DNA of 64,000 bases from an uncultured Ureaplasma sp. (GCA_947039515.1 CAMQYY010000001.1:190902-254901), one strand, 5' to 3'. Shown: positions 12,514 through 24,132, numbered from the stretch's first letter. Notes: a model not told the origin generated them from the sequence alone. Made by a program: numbers and translations.

Positions 12514-12606
12514 GGAGGATTACCCAAGTCCGGTTGAAGGGATCGGTCTTGAAAACCGAAAGGTGGGGCAACCTGCGCGGGGGTTCGAATCCCTCATCCT
12601 CCGCCA
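12514..12606 (+). tRNA. tRNA-Ser (TGA)
   Basis: Class II tRNA of 93 bases with long variable arm (GGTGGGGCAACCTGC region). Acceptor GGAGGAT/ATCCTCC, anticodon loop CTTGAAA, CCA encoded. Confidence 0.97.
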
Positions 12607-12613
12607 TTTTTAT

Positions 12614-12691
12614 CGCGGAATAGAGCAGCTCGGTTAGCTCGTCAGGCTCATAACCTGAAGGTCGGAGGTTCAAATCCTTCTTCCGCAACCA
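12614..12691 (+). tRNA. Initiator tRNA-fMet (CAT)
   Basis: The C1-A72 mismatch at the top of the acceptor (CGCGGAA/TTCCGCA) identifies the initiator. Anticodon loop CTCATAA, T loop TTCAAAT, CCA encoded. Confidence 0.96.
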
Positions 12692-12693
12692 TT

Positions 12694-12769
12694 GGTTCTG
12701 TAGTGTACTGGTTAACATGCCTCTCTGTCACAGAGGAGATTGCGGGTTCGACTCCCGTCAGGACCGCCA
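12694..12769 (+). tRNA. tRNA-Asp (GTC)
   Basis: Acceptor GGTTCTG/CAGGACC, anticodon loop CTGTCAC, T loop TTCGACT, discriminator G, CCA encoded. Confidence 0.96.
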
Positions 12770-12772
12770 TAT

Positions 12773-12848
12773 GGCTCTGTAGCTCAGTCGGTAGAGCAAC
12801 AGACTGAAAATCTGTGTGTCGGCAGTTCAATTCTGCCCGGAGCCACCA
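12773..12848 (+). tRNA. tRNA-Phe (GAA)
   Basis: Acceptor GGCTCTG/CGGAGCC, anticodon loop CTGAAAA, T loop TTCAATT, CCA encoded. Last tRNA of the cluster. Confidence 0.96.
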
Positions 12849-12863
12849 TTGATACGTAAATAA

Positions 12864-12900
12864 TAAAAAAAACTTTGAAATTAATTTCAAAGTTTTTTTT
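12864..12900. terminator. Bidirectional terminator between tRNA-Phe and dapF
   Basis: Stem ACTTTGAAATT/AATTTCAAAGT flanked by A8 and T8, closing the tRNA transcript (+) and the pot/dapF operon (-). Confidence 0.9.
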
Positions 12901-12911
12901 ATTATTTATTC

Positions 12912-13742
12912 TTATAATTTAGTAATATCAATTTCTCCACTATAAACAAATTGAGCTGGTCCTTGCATAAAATAGCTATCACCTTTTTTCTCAATAGTTA
13001 ACTTACCAAGTGCCTGATGAATATTAATTGCATCTTTTGTTAAGTTTTTAATATTACTTAAAGCAGCAACAGCACAACTACCAGTACCACATGCTAAAGT
13101 AATTCCAATTCCTCGTTCTCATGTTTTAAGTTCAATATTATTTTCATCAATAACTTTAGCAAAATTAAAATTAGCATCATTTGGAAACAAGCTAGGAATA
13201 TTTAACTCATCAACAACTTCATAAATTATTTTATCATCTAGTTCATTAACAAAAATAACTACGTGTGCTGGACCGAAATTAACAGCTGAATATTCAAATT
13301 CAAATCCTGATTTTAATTTGTGTTTAACATCAAATATTTTTTCTAAATTAGTTATTGCTGGAATATTTTTAGGCGTTCAATCAAATGTTTGCATATTAAC
13401 TTCAACAATAAATGGATCTTTTGAGATAATATCAATAATTTTTAAACCATCATCAGTTAAAATTTCTATTTTATCTTTTTCATATCCATGTCTTTTAAAG
13501 AAATAAGATAAACATCTAATAGCATTACCGCACATTTTATCTCTATAACCACTAGGATCAATAAAAGTCATTTGATATGGATTTGTTTTAGTTCCTGCTA
13601 TAACAAGGCCATCACTCCCGATTCCTGTAAATCTATTACAAATTTTAATAGCTAGTTTTTCAAGGTTTTCTTTTTCATCTAATTCTTTATAATCAACAAT
13701 AACAAAATCATTCCCTAAGCCATGATATTTTTCAAATTTCAT
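12912..13742 (-). CDS. dapF: Diaminopimelate epimerase
   Basis: PLP-independent epimerase interconverting LL- and meso-diaminopimelate, 276 residues, full length for the family. Both catalytic cysteines are present: C71 in M-C-G-N-A-I-R-C and C218 in L-A-C-G-T-G-S. The N-terminal H-G-L-G-N-D-F-V is also intact. In a wall-less organism the product can only serve lysine synthesis (via LysA) or another role. It lies 32 bases after potD on the same strand and may be read from the pot operon. No other lysine-pathway gene is in the window. Confidence 0.95.
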
Positions 13743-13774
13743 AAATTTCCTCTTTTATCAATAATAATTATATT

Positions 13775-15031
13775 TTATATATTATCTTTAAAATATGTTG
13801 AATATGTGTAAAATAAATTTGATTTAACCATTTTTGAAATAGGATTTTCTAATTGAGATTTATTAATATTTTCGATTAGAAATATTTCTTTTAATAAATC
13901 ATTTACAGGTGATTGAGGTTCAAAATAATTTGCAAGAATATAATCATATAATTCTTTATTTGTTGGTGTATATGTAATATAATCAAAGTTTTGATAAGCT
14001 AATGTATCTTCAATTACTTGAGTACTAGTAATTGTTGGAAAATTAACTTCTTTGATAATATCATATGATTTAGTTAGTTTATCACCTTCAACTTCATTAT
14101 CAATTGCAATAATTTCAACAGCAACAACACTATTTTTAGGTCTAACAATATGAAAATCTCCATCAGGAATTTCAATTCCAGAATCTCCACCATTTGCTGC
14201 AAAAAAAGCATCACCATTATACAATAATGCTCCAACAGCTTGTCTATCAGCTAGAGCATTTAAAACAACATTTGAATCTGATTTAAGCTGAATATTTTTA
14301 TTTCCCATTGGTGCAAGACTATCAATTAAATATTTATAAGTTATTGTTAAATCAGAAATAGAAGCATTAGGTTGAGGATTAAGATCTATTGAATTTGTTT
14401 CAATTAATCTTGGAATAGAATATAAAGTTCTTTCATCATCAATTGCTCATAATAAAGGTTGTTTCGAATTTTGAATAGTAGCATTAAAACGTAGGTCTTT
14501 TGAAACAATATCTAAAGTTGTTTTTCAATCAATATTAGGAACATGTAATTGAGGTATTTTTGCACCACGATAAGCAAAGACAAAATCTTGTGCAAAATAA
14601 GGAACTCCATAATCTAATAAATTCATTGGATTATTATTCTTATCCTTAAAACTAGTCATAGCAGTTACTGTTTCTGGTGTGAAAAGTGATTTAGCTTCTT
14701 CAGAATTAGTAATTCCTGGAATATTAAATTTTGTTCAATCAAGTTTTTGAAGAAGTTTATCTTCAATTAATGAAACTGCTTCATAACCACTTGGTGTTAC
14801 TATTTCAACTTCATTATTTTTTAATAATTGGTAGATTTGATCATTTGTTGGATATGATATAAAATCTACACCATACTTTTCATTTAAAGCATTTTCTACA
14901 TGAGGTGACATATATGATTCAAAATTAGCGTAGATAAAACTACTTGTTGAACTGGAAACACAAGATGCTAAAAATGGAGTCATTGTTAAGATTGGTAAAA
15001 TGGCAAGAATAAATTTATTGACTTTTTTCAT
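13775..15031 (-). CDS. potD: Spermidine/putrescine ABC transporter substrate-binding lipoprotein
   Basis: 418 residues. The N-terminus is a lipoprotein signal: basic K-K residues, a hydrophobic stretch, then F-L-A-S-C as lipobox with lipidated Cys about residue 24. The mature part resembles PotD-type binding proteins by context and by segments such as N-F-E-S-Y-M and L-L-D-Y-G-V-P-Y-F. The start ATG at 15031 is chosen over the GTG two codons upstream because AGGAG lies 5 bases before it. It overlaps the potC end by 17 bases. It captures polyamine outside the cell for PotABC. Confidence 0.85.
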
Positions 15032-15887
15032 AACCACTCCTAATTGAATTATTATATTTAAACATCTTTTTACTACTTGTATTTTTATTAATTTTTTTAG
15101 CTTTAAAAATACTAATAATTAAAATTACAACAATAGTTGTTAAAACAACAAGAGCTCCAAAAGTAACTGCTCACATTTTTATTCCCTTAGCCATTGAAAA
15201 AATATCTATAGAAATTGTTGTTACTCTTCCATTTATTAAACTTGAAATAATAAAATCATCAAAACTTATTGAAAAAATAATAGCTCCTGCTGCAATTATT
15301 GATGGTAATAGATAAGGAATTATCACTTTAAAAAAAGTTTGAATTTGATTATAACCGAGATCATTTGATGCATAAATTAGATTATTATTCATCTTAATCA
15401 TTCTTGGATAAATTGTTATCATTCCATAAGGAACTGAAAAAGATATGTGAGCTAAAATTAAAGTAGTAAATCCAAAATCAAATCCAATTGCAATTCAAGT
15501 AACACTAAATAATAATAATAAACTAACTCCATTAATAATATCTGGAGTAATCACGCTTATTTTTGATAAAAACATTGACGAATTTCTATAAATTTTTGCA
15601 GCATGTCATAAACCAAAACATGCAAGTGTTGATATTATTAATGAAATTGGTGTTACAACAAGTGCTATTATTAATGAATTTAAAAGCGAGGACATGAAAT
15701 CAGAATTATTAACTAAATCTGTAAAATTATTTCCACCATTTCAAATGAAACCATTATCAATATTACCTTTGTCTGATGGATTTGTAAATGAAAGAAAAAT
15801 AATGAAAATTAAAGGGATATAAATAATTAGAATAATAATTAGAATGTATCATTGTCTTAATCAAGATAAAAAATTGTTATTTTTCAT
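15015..15887 (-). CDS. potC: Spermidine/putrescine ABC transporter permease PotC
   Basis: 290-residue inner-membrane permease with about six hydrophobic helices. The cytoplasmic EAA loop reads A-S-N-D-L-G-Y-N-Q-I-Q-T-F-F-K-V-I-I-P, which contacts PotA. The last ~20 residues are charged and overlap the potD start, and its own start overlaps the potB stop by 11 bases, so potB-C-D are translationally coupled. Confidence 0.9.
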
Positions 15888-16761
15888 TGACTTTCTCCAT
15901 TCTTTTTGAGTTTGATTTTTTGATCATTTTATAAACTTTAGGAGTTAATGTATAAATTCCATAAATTCCAAGAATAATCAAACCAATGGTCAAACTTAGA
16001 ACAGAAACTCTTGCTAGTGCAATATCACTATTATTAGCATTACCAGCACTACCTTCAATAATTCCTCCAATTAAAGTGCCATCATTATTATTATTTAAAA
16101 ATGCAGAAACTGCTACTGATGTTAAAGAGGGTAAATATACTAAAGTAATACCTGCTATTAATGCATGTTTAGTATAAGGTAAAATTACTTTAAAAAAAGT
16201 TGTAACAAAATTACGTCCTAAATCTCTTGAAGCATAAATTAAATTTTTAGGTAGTGATTCAAGTGAATTGTATAGAGGCATCATCATAAATGGCAGATAA
16301 ATATAAACTAAACCAATCATTGTAAATACATCACCATAAGTAGAATTACCTGCTCCATTTATCGTATCAAATAAAGTTTTTAATCCAATTAACTTAATTA
16401 ATAAACTACTTCAAATAGGAGCAGTAACTACTAACATTACTACTGATTTATAAATTTTATTTTTTGACATAGATAAAAAATAGCAAAAAGGATATGCAAT
16501 AAAAATACAAATTAAAGTAGAAGCTAAAGAAATATAAATTGAACGCAATATTTTCATCATTACTGAACTATTTAAAATTTCTCAATTATCTTCAATACTA
16601 CCAGCTGAAGTTGGTAAAAAAGCATATGTGATAATAATAATTAATGGAATGACAATAAATAGAAGTGTTAAAATGAAAAATGGAATAGCTAAAAGTAATT
16701 TTTTATTCATTCTAAAATTTTTAAAAAAATCATACGTTTTAAGTTCTTTGTTACTTATCAT
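15877..16761 (-). CDS. potB: Spermidine/putrescine ABC transporter permease PotB
   Basis: 294 residues, polytopic. EAA loop A-S-R-D-L-G-R-N-F-V-T-T-F-F-K-V-I-L-P is diagnostic of binding-protein-dependent permeases. It pairs with PotC to form the membrane channel. The ATG at 16761 overlaps the potA stop (16751-16753) by 11 bases. Confidence 0.9.
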
Positions 16762-18346
16762 TTTTTATCCTCTCAATTAAATGCATATCTTCTATATCTC
16801 ATTTAAGACCTATTTCAGAATTCATTTCAACTCGATTTATACCTTCAACTGATAGTTTTTTATTATCACTTATACATTCAATATCTCATAGCAAACCTTT
16901 ATAAGTCATATCTGTAATAAGAGCATTTATATATCCTTCATCTTTAGAAATAACATCAAAATCTTCAGGTCTAATCATTACATCAACTAAATCACCAATT
17001 TCGAATTCATATTCAGGTAAATAGTCTATAATTTTTTCTAAAATTTCGACTTTATTATTTTCTAGAATTTTACCTTCAAAAAAGTTAGCTTTTCCAATGA
17101 ATTTTGCTGCTCATTTATTAATTGGATAATCATAGATTTGATTAGGTGTACCAACTTGTTCTATTTGACCATTATTCATCACAACAACTTTATCAGAAAG
17201 ACTTAAAGCTTCTTCTTGATCATGTGTTACTAAAATAAAAGTAATATTTAATTCTTTATGAAGTCTTTTTAATTCTGTTTGTAATTGTTTTCTAACTTGA
17301 GCATCAAGAGCTGATAGAGGTTCATCTAACAATAAAATTTCAGGTTCAATTACAATACTTCTAGCTAAAGCAACTCTTTGTTGCATCCCACCAGAAAGTT
17401 CATGAGGAAAAAGATTTCCTTTATTTTTTAAACCAACAAGATTGATAACTTTATTAGCTCTTTCATTAATTTCTTTTTTATTAAGTTTTCTTGTAATGTG
17501 TTTTTTTTCAAATTTTTCTTTTGTAGTATTAGGATAATTTTCTCAATATGAAATATCATAATCAATATAAGAAAGTTCATAATTCAAATTGTCATATTTT
17601 TTATCAATTAATTGCTTTGAAAAAAAATTTTTAGTTAAATTATTTATCTTCTTTTCAATCTCATTCATATCTTTTGATGTTGTATCTAAAGATATTTTCA
17701 ATCTTAATGAAAGAAAAATATTATTAATATTGTTATTTATCTTATTTTTTAATGATTGCTTAGAAACAAAATCATCGCCATATTTATCATAGAGTTTTTG
17801 TTCTAAAATTTGAATTTCATCTCAAAATTGATCTATTCTCATATCCTTTATTTTTAATCATTCAGGTTTTTTAGAATACTCTTTTTCAACTTCAAGAATT
17901 TCTTTTTCTAAATTTTGTGTTTTTTCTTGAATCATTTTAATTTTTTTATTAGCTACTTTTTGAGCATCTAATAAAATTTTATCAGCTTCAGCATATAGTT
18001 TATCTGAGATGTTTTCATTATCGGTTCTCATAACTTTAAGACCATATTCAATATTTTGCTTAACTGTCATATTAGGAAAAAGGGCATAATCTTGAAAAAC
18101 AGTAGATGTTGGTCTATCATGTACTGGCATATTTTTAATATCAATTTTATGATATAAAATTTTTCCTTTTGTAGGAACCTCAAAACCAGCTAGCATTTTT
18201 AACATAGTAGTTTTACCGCAACCACTAGGTCCTAATAATGTTATAAATTCACCTTTTTTAATTTGTAAATTAAAGTTTTTAACTGCAACAAAACCATTAT
18301 CAAAAACTTTGTTTATATTGATTAAATCAAGAATATTTTTCTTCAC
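16751..18346 (-). CDS. potA: Spermidine/putrescine ABC transporter ATPase PotA with internal insertion
   Basis: 531 residues against ~370 in other bacteria. Walker A is G-P-S-G-C-G-K-T-T (39-47), the Q loop F-Q-D-Y-A-L-F-P is normal, signature L-S-G-G-M-Q-Q-R starts at 317 and Walker B is [11 protein letters not shown]. Between the Q loop and the signature lies an extra ~180 residues, highly charged (many K, E, D, N) and partly coiled-coil-like; such an insertion is known in mycoplasma PotA. The start is GTG (18344-18346) with AGAGG about 10 bases upstream. The C-terminal ~120 residues form the regulatory domain. Confidence 0.93.
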
Positions 18347-18369
18347 TTTTTTGTTACCTCTTATTATCT

Positions 18370-18410
18370 AAAAATAAAAAAAATAGGTAAACATTTTTGT
18401 TTATCTATTT
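18370..18410 (-). terminator. Terminator downstream of trxA
   Basis: On the minus strand, AAATAGATAAACA pairs with TGTTTACCTATTT (one mismatch) and is followed by a long T-rich run. It separates trxA from the potABCD-dapF operon. Confidence 0.75.
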
Positions 18411-18444
18411 TGAAAGTATTTTGAAATTTTTAATTAATATTTGA

Positions 18445-18759
18445 TTAAGAATCTAATTCGTCTATTTTTTGTAATAATTTTTCTTTTTGAATATAACCAC
18501 GAGATTCATCTATGATTTTTCCATTTTTGAAAAATTTAAGTGTTGGAACACTAGTAACATTATATTCTTCTGCTAAATCTTGCATTTCATCAATATCAAT
18601 TTTTATAATTTTAACTTCAGATCTTTCTGAAGCAATACTTTGAAGAACAGGGGCAAGCATTTTACAAGGTCCACATCATAATGCATGAAAATCTACAACT
18701 ACTAAGCTATCTGTATCAATTGTCTTTAAAAATTCATCTTTTGATTTAATATCTATCAT
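18445..18759 (-). CDS. trxA: Thioredoxin
   Basis: 104-residue dithiol redox protein, exact family size. The active site W-C-G-P-C-K (Cys29, Cys32) follows V-V-V-D-F-H-A-L. The cis-proline segment V-T-S-V-P-T-L-K-F-F is intact. One UGA tryptophan forms no part of the active site; W28 is encoded UGG. The gene lies 44 bases downstream of topA on the same strand. Confidence 0.96.
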
Positions 18760-18803
18760 GTTTGTCCTTAATTAAATTTAATAAATTTATTATATATTAA
18801 TAT

Positions 18804-20894
18804 TTATTTTTTTACTTTTTTTATTGGTTTTTCTTTTTTAGGTTCTTTATCAATTGAGCCATCAATGTTTTTAATGAATCGACATTTAGGAAAAGAACTA
18901 CATGCAATAAATTCACTTTGTTTTGCTTTTGGACTTTTTCTTTTTCTAATCACTAATTTAGAACCACAATCAGGACATAATTCTCCTGTTTCAACTAAAG
19001 GTTCAGCCTTAGGAGTATTTGGTGATTGTTCAATATATTTACACTTAGTTTTAGAAAAACCACTACATCCAATAAATTCACTTTGATTATATTTATTAAT
19101 TCTAACTACTAATCTTTCTCCACAAAGTGGACAAACTCTATCCTCAACAAAATTAGGTTCAACTTTTTCAATTAATTTATCAGCTTCTATTAATTCTTCT
19201 TTTAATTTCTCATTAAAAACTTCCATAAAAGTAGTTCAACTAAGTTGACCAGTTGATATTTTATCTAAATCATTTTCCATTTCAACAGTAAATTTTTTAG
19301 AAACAATATCTTTAAATCCTCTTAAAAGGTTAGAAATAACTAAAACACCTTTATCAGTTGGACTTAATCCATTTGTATCATTAATAACATATCCTCTAGA
19401 TTGAACTATACCAACCATTGATGAATAAGTAGAAGGTCTACCAACTCCAGCTTCTTTTAAAGCTTTTACTAAACTACCTTCATTATATAGAGCAGGTGGT
19501 TCTGTTGTATGAATATTAACAATTGGAGTGTTATTAATACTTGAAAGTTTGTCTCCAATTTTTAAATAACTTAAATCTATTACATTTTCAGTTTTACTAA
19601 TGTCATAATATGGCAAAATATGATAACCTAAAAACTTATTTTTAGTATATTTTGTATAAAATTTATTGTCATTATTTTTAAAACGAACTACATTGTTAAT
19701 AAAAATAGGTGGATTCATCAAACTTGATGTTGTTCTTGTTCAAATTAACTTATATAGAGTAATTAGATCTTTAGCATCTTTTTCATCCATATTTTTTGAT
19801 AAATAAGCTGGTTCAATATTAATATCAATTGGTCTAATAGCTTCATGTGCATCTTGGATTTTAAGATCTTTAACTTTTGAAGTTGATTCCTTAGTCGAAG
19901 TTAAAACATATTCATTACCAAATTTATTTTCAATATATTTTTTTGTTGAATCAATAAAAGTAGAATTCATTCTATTAGAATCTGTTCTTGGGTATGAAAT
20001 AAGAGCTATTTGTTCATTATTAATTTTCACACCTTCAAATAGTTTTTGAGATAAAAAAGTTGTTTTAGATGCTTTTCATCCATATTTAGAATATGCAGCT
20101 GTTAATAATGTATCAGTTGAATAAGGCAAAAGTTTCTTAGATGTTTTAAAAGTTGGTTCATCAATTTTATAAACTTCAAATTGTTTATTTAATTCACTTG
20201 AAATTTTATTAGCTTCATTTTCATTAGCAAATCTAATTTCAGATGTTGAAGATGAAACAAAAGGTTCGAATTTTCCATTAACTTCTCTTAAAAAGATTTC
20301 AATATTATTTTCAAGAATAGTATTAATAGTTCATCAATTTGTTTTAACAAATTTTTCTCTCTCAAGGAAACGTTCAACAATAAATAATAGTGCAACTGAT
20401 TGAACTCTACCAGCTGATTTAGCTTTCAATTTTTTTTGAACTACATTAGATAAACTATATCCTACCATTCGATCAAGTAGTCTTCTGCTTCATTGAGAAT
20501 AAACAAGATTCATGTCAATATCTCTTGGATTATTAATTGCTTCATTAACAGCATTATTAGTAATTTCATTAAAAGTTATTCTTTGACATTTTAGTTTATC
20601 ATCATCATTTAGAATATCAAATAGATGTCAAGAAATAGCCTCTCCTTCACGATCAGGGTCAGTTGCTAAAAAAACTTTTTCATAACTTTTAACTTTTTTA
20701 TTTATTTCTTTTATTAGTTCAGGATTAGTAGATTTTCATTTTGGAATTCATGTTTTAGTATCACATCCAAAACCTCTCTTATCTAATTCTCTAATATGCC
20801 CACTTGATGCTATTACTTCATAAGTATCACCAACATATTTTTTTATTGATTTAATTTTGTTCTTTGACTCAACAATGATTAAATTTTTATCCAT
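18804..20894 (-). CDS. topA: DNA topoisomerase I
   Basis: Type IA topoisomerase relaxing negative supercoils, 696 residues. The N-terminal Toprim domain has L-I-I-V-E-S and the metal-binding D-P-D-R-E-G-E; the catalytic tyrosine is Y301 in I-S-Y-P-R-T-D-S. Two C-terminal zinc ribbons are visible (C-P-L-C ... C-x6-C starting near 588, and C-P-D-C ... C-x5-C near 640). A lysine-rich tail ends the protein. The ATG at 20894 follows AGGGAG. It is divergent from the primosome operon across a 324-base region with DnaA boxes. Confidence 0.97.
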
Positions 20895-21218
20895 TAAAAA
20901 TCTCCCTAAAATATCTCTATAAAAAAATAATTTACATTAATATAAATACAATAGATTTATTCTATTAGCAATTAAAAAAATAAAATAAATAACAAAAAGT
21001 TAAAAAAAGACCAAAATATGTGGAAAATATCAAAAATTTATCAACATTTTGTGGATAACAATCAAAATTACCAAAATAAAAAGATTATTGCTGTTTATAA
21101 GAAAAAAATATTAGTGGGAAAAGAAATTTTAGAAAAAAACTTCTTTATAAAAGTAAAAAAGAGGTGAAAAATAATATTAAAATTATTTAGGTTGCTAAAA
21201 GATTGGAAAGGAGAAAAT
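20895..21218. promoter_or_regulatory. Divergent topA/dnaB region with three DnaA boxes
   Basis: 324 bases with no gene. A perfect DnaA box lies at 21050-21058 (TGTGGATAA, complement of TTATCCACA), and two 8/9 matches lie at 21038-21046 (TTATCAACA) and 21019-21027 (TGTGGAAAA). The surroundings are almost pure A/T on both sides. The boxes could mark oriC or a DnaA-controlled promoter for the helicase-loader genes. Confidence 0.6.
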
Positions 21219-22355
21219 ATGGTTGAAATGAAATATCGTATCATTAAAAATATTGATTTTATTTTTAACAATTATTTGTTCAATCATCTATATTCTCCCA
21301 TTATTAAAAGCGATGCAGTACTACTTTATAATTTTCTAATTACTGATTGTGATATTAGTAATAAAATTAATATTTTTGTTAATAAGATAAGTGATCTTAA
21401 TAAAGTTTTGAACTTTACTGAAAAACAATTTTCAGATGCTAAAAAAATACTAGAGGCTATTGGTTTAATTTCTTCATATGTTGACATAACAAAATATGAT
21501 ACCTATCATATAAAGATTAATAATTTCAAAACCTGAAATGATTTTAAAAAAGATCCTAAAAAAGTTTTACTTTTAAAGAATGCTATTGGAAGCAATAATT
21601 TTGATAAAGTTAAATATGCTTTTGAAAAGAATGATTTTCAATTATCTTTACTATCAAATATAAATTCTACTTTTGAATCAGTTTTTGGAAATTTAGATAT
21701 TAATAACATTAATAATATAGACTTTGTTCATATTTATGATTCACTATTAAGAATGACTAATAAATTGATTGTTATTAGTGATGAAGATAAGAAGATAATT
21801 GAATATAATTTTAGAACGTATGATTTAACTTATAATGAAGTTATTAAAGCTATTCATAGTTCAATATTTTTTGATTCAAAACAATATTTAATTGATACAT
21901 ATCAACTTAATAACAACTTCTTAAATTTAGTAGAACCATCTAACCAATTAAAATTAAATACAATTGTTGCAATTAATAGAAATGCCAAAATTTTTAATGA
22001 AACTTTTGATTTAAAAGGTAAGGAAGATATTCTTGAAGACTATAAAAAATATAATAGTGAGCAATATCTTTCTCTACTTCAAAAACAAGCTATTGATTCA
22101 TCAGATAAATTAATAATAAATTCCTTGAGAAAAAAATTTAACTTACCTGACTATTTAATTAATGTTCTTTTAGATTTTGTAATATATAAAAATAAGGGTA
22201 AGATTATTTTCGATTATATTGCCAAAATTGCTAATACAATAAATAGATTAAATATTACAACAGTTGAAGAAACTATAAAGCATTTGAATTCATCAATATT
22301 AAGTCAAGGTAATAATATTTCTATAAAGATTAATAATGAATTAGATTGAGATTAA
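21219..22355 (+). CDS. dnaB: Replication initiation / primosomal protein, DnaB-DnaD (Firmicutes) family
   Basis: 378 residues. In Firmicutes DnaB (helicase co-loader, not the helicase) and DnaD help DnaI load the replicative helicase at oriC. The C-terminal region L-I-N-V-L-L-D-F-V-I ... Y-I-A-K-I-A-N-T-I-N-R-L-N-I-T-T-V-E resembles the DnaB_2/DnaD domain (helical, with the Y-x3-I-x2-x-W-like segment degraded). The N-terminus is winged-helix-like. The ATG at 21219 is preferred over an upstream TTG because AAAGGAG ends 5 bases before it. dnaI follows after 4 bases. Confidence 0.8.
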
Positions 22356-22359
22356 AAAT

Positions 22360-23298
22360 ATGGAAAAAAAGAAATATAAAAATATCAATAATGATATTCA
22401 AGCTTATAAAGAAGAATCTTATCAAAAATATAAAAACCATCCTGATGTTCTAAAATTGGAATGTGATTCAGAAATTATAAAAAAAGGTATTTTTGATATT
22501 AAAAGAGCAATTGAAACTAATGATATTTGTAATAATGATTTAGAAAGTCAAACTTGTAAAATCAATAATTATCATAGTAATATTGAGTTGAATAAAAATA
22601 ACATCATTTCTATCTCTTTATCATTATGTCCAAAATTATTAAAAAATCCTGATAATATTTTGAAAAAATATATTGTATTTTCGAATATTAATAATGAAAA
22701 GTATGCTGATTTTTTTGAAAAGGACAATATTTTTGATCAAGATGACCCAGCCAGACAAAAAATAATTAGAAAAATTATTAATATGAAAAAACTAAGAGAT
22801 CAAAATGGATTTTATCTTTCAGGAAACTTTGGAAGTGGAAAAACTTATATTCTTTCTTCTTTAGTTAATTCATTAGCTAAACAAGAAAAAACTACTGCTT
22901 TTGTGAATTTAACTGAATTATTTGATTTTTTTAAAACTGCTATCACAAAAAAGGATTCTAATTTAGACTATGAAATAATTAAAATTCAAGATGATTTAAA
23001 AACGGTTGATTATTTAGTAATTGATGGAATGGGAGATGAACCATTTAGTAAATGAACTCATTTTTCTATTTTACTTTCAATTTTACAACATCGATTAGAT
23101 TATGACATGACAACAATTTTTTCATCTAATATGAAATTCGATGAATTAAAAAAATACTATTTAACAAGTTGTTATTCTAAGTATGGAGAAACAGGAAGTT
23201 TAAAAACTTTTATGGATAGAATAAAAACCTTATCATTTGACGATAATTTTCAAATGGGTAATAAGGATTATAGAAGTAATAAAAAAACATATAGTTAA
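22360..23298 (+). CDS. dnaI: Helicase loader DnaI
   Basis: 312-residue AAA+ protein that loads the replicative helicase. Walker A G-N-F-G-S-G-K-T and Walker B Y-L-V-I-D-G-M-G-D-E are followed by sensor I T-T-I-F-S-S-N-M and a final R-I-K-T-L arginine segment. The N-terminal half contains C-P-K near where DnaI binds zinc and helicase. It starts 4 bases after the DnaB-like gene with no clear ribosome binding site, implying coupled translation. Confidence 0.9.
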
Positions 23299-23325
23299 TT
23301 CATTTAACTATATGTTTTTGTTTTT
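23286..23325 (+). terminator. Terminator of the primosome operon
   Basis: Perfect 12-bp stem ACATATAGTTAA/TTAACTATATGT followed by T-rich run; the dnaI stop codon lies inside the stem. Confidence 0.9.
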
Positions 23326-23333
23326 ATTGTAAA

Positions 23334-23411
23334 TTGGCGCGCCTGAAGAGATTCGAACTCCTGACCGCACGCTTAGAAGGCGTGTGCTCTATCCAACTGA
23401 GCTACAGGCGC
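23334..23411 (-). tRNA. tRNA-Arg (TCT)
   Basis: On the minus strand: acceptor GCGCCTG/CAGGCGC, anticodon loop CTTCTAA, T loop TTCGAAT, encoded GCCA end. It reads AGA/AGG, the main Arg codons in AT-rich genomes. A 22-base inverted repeat (AATTGATTAT arms, 23412-23433) lies just upstream. Confidence 0.97.
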
Positions 23412-23475
23412 AATTGATTATTTATAATCAATTTAATTATATAAGAAAATCATAGTTTTTATAATCTTATAAAGA

Positions 23476-24108
23476 TTATTTTTCTTTTATTTTGTTAATT
23501 AAATTATTAATATTCTCTTCTAGTTGATTTTTAACTTCTTTAATTACTATATGACAGTGACGACATTTAGCTGAATATTTTTCAATATCACCAATAATAA
23601 TTCGGTCATTTGTTAAATTTGTTTTATTATCAATAATTCTTTGACTTCTATTAGCATTATTATAACAACTAGTACAAACTGCTGTTAGTTTTGTAATTCT
23701 TTCAGCATAAGGTAAAATATTCTTTATTGTTTCAAATGGTTCGCCTCTAAAATCTAAATCAAGGCCAGAAACAATAACATCAATATTCATATCAGCTAGT
23801 TCATTAATAATTAAATAAAGATCATTATCTAAAAATTGTGCCTCATCTATAGCTACTAAATCTGGTATGTTTTTTTCTTGAGATAGATATCTTAAGATAT
23901 CTATTGAATTATCAATAGATATCGCGTCTTTTTGTGAATTATTTCTAGAAGTAATTTTATTTTTAGTTCTTGTATCAGTATTAGGTTTAAAAACTAAATA
24001 TTGAATTTTGGCATAAGATGCTCTATTTAATCTTCTCAATAATTCATCTGTTTTTCCAGCAAACATTGGTCCACAAATAACTTCTATTATTGATTTTTTA
24101 TTTTCCAT
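23476..24108 (-). CDS. tdk: Thymidine kinase
   Basis: Type II thymidine kinase phosphorylating thymidine with ATP, 210 residues. P-loop G-P-M-F-A-G-K-T (residues 13-20), catalytic-region D-E-A-Q-F, lasso-loop G-L-D-L-D-F-R-G-E-P-F, and zinc-binding cysteines C-T-S-C ... C-R-H-C. No internal UGA. It is last in a minus-strand run beginning with ychF. Confidence 0.97.
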   Translation of the reverse strand: MENKKSIIEVICGPMFAGKTDELLRRLNRASYAKIQYLVFKPNTDTRTKNKITSRNNSQKDAISIDNSIDILRYLSQEKNIPDLVAIDEAQFLDNDLYLIINELADMNIDVIVSGLDLDFRGEPFETIKNILPYAERITKLTAVCTSCYNNANRSQRIIDNKTNLTNDRIIIGDIEKYSAKCRHCHIVIKEVKNQLEENINNLINKIKEK

Positions 24109-24132
24109 TATTTTCTCTTTTTAACAATTTAT

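Noticed and set aside
12494-12890. Two minus-strand reading frames of 74 and 80 codons across the tRNA cluster
   Set aside because: They are antisense to tRNA-Ser, fMet, Asp and Phe; such frames are well-known false proteins caused by conserved tRNA sequence.
23412-23433. Inverted repeat upstream of tRNA-Arg as an insertion-sequence end or att site
   Set aside because: No transposase, direct repeat or second copy is nearby; more likely a weak terminator for tdk.
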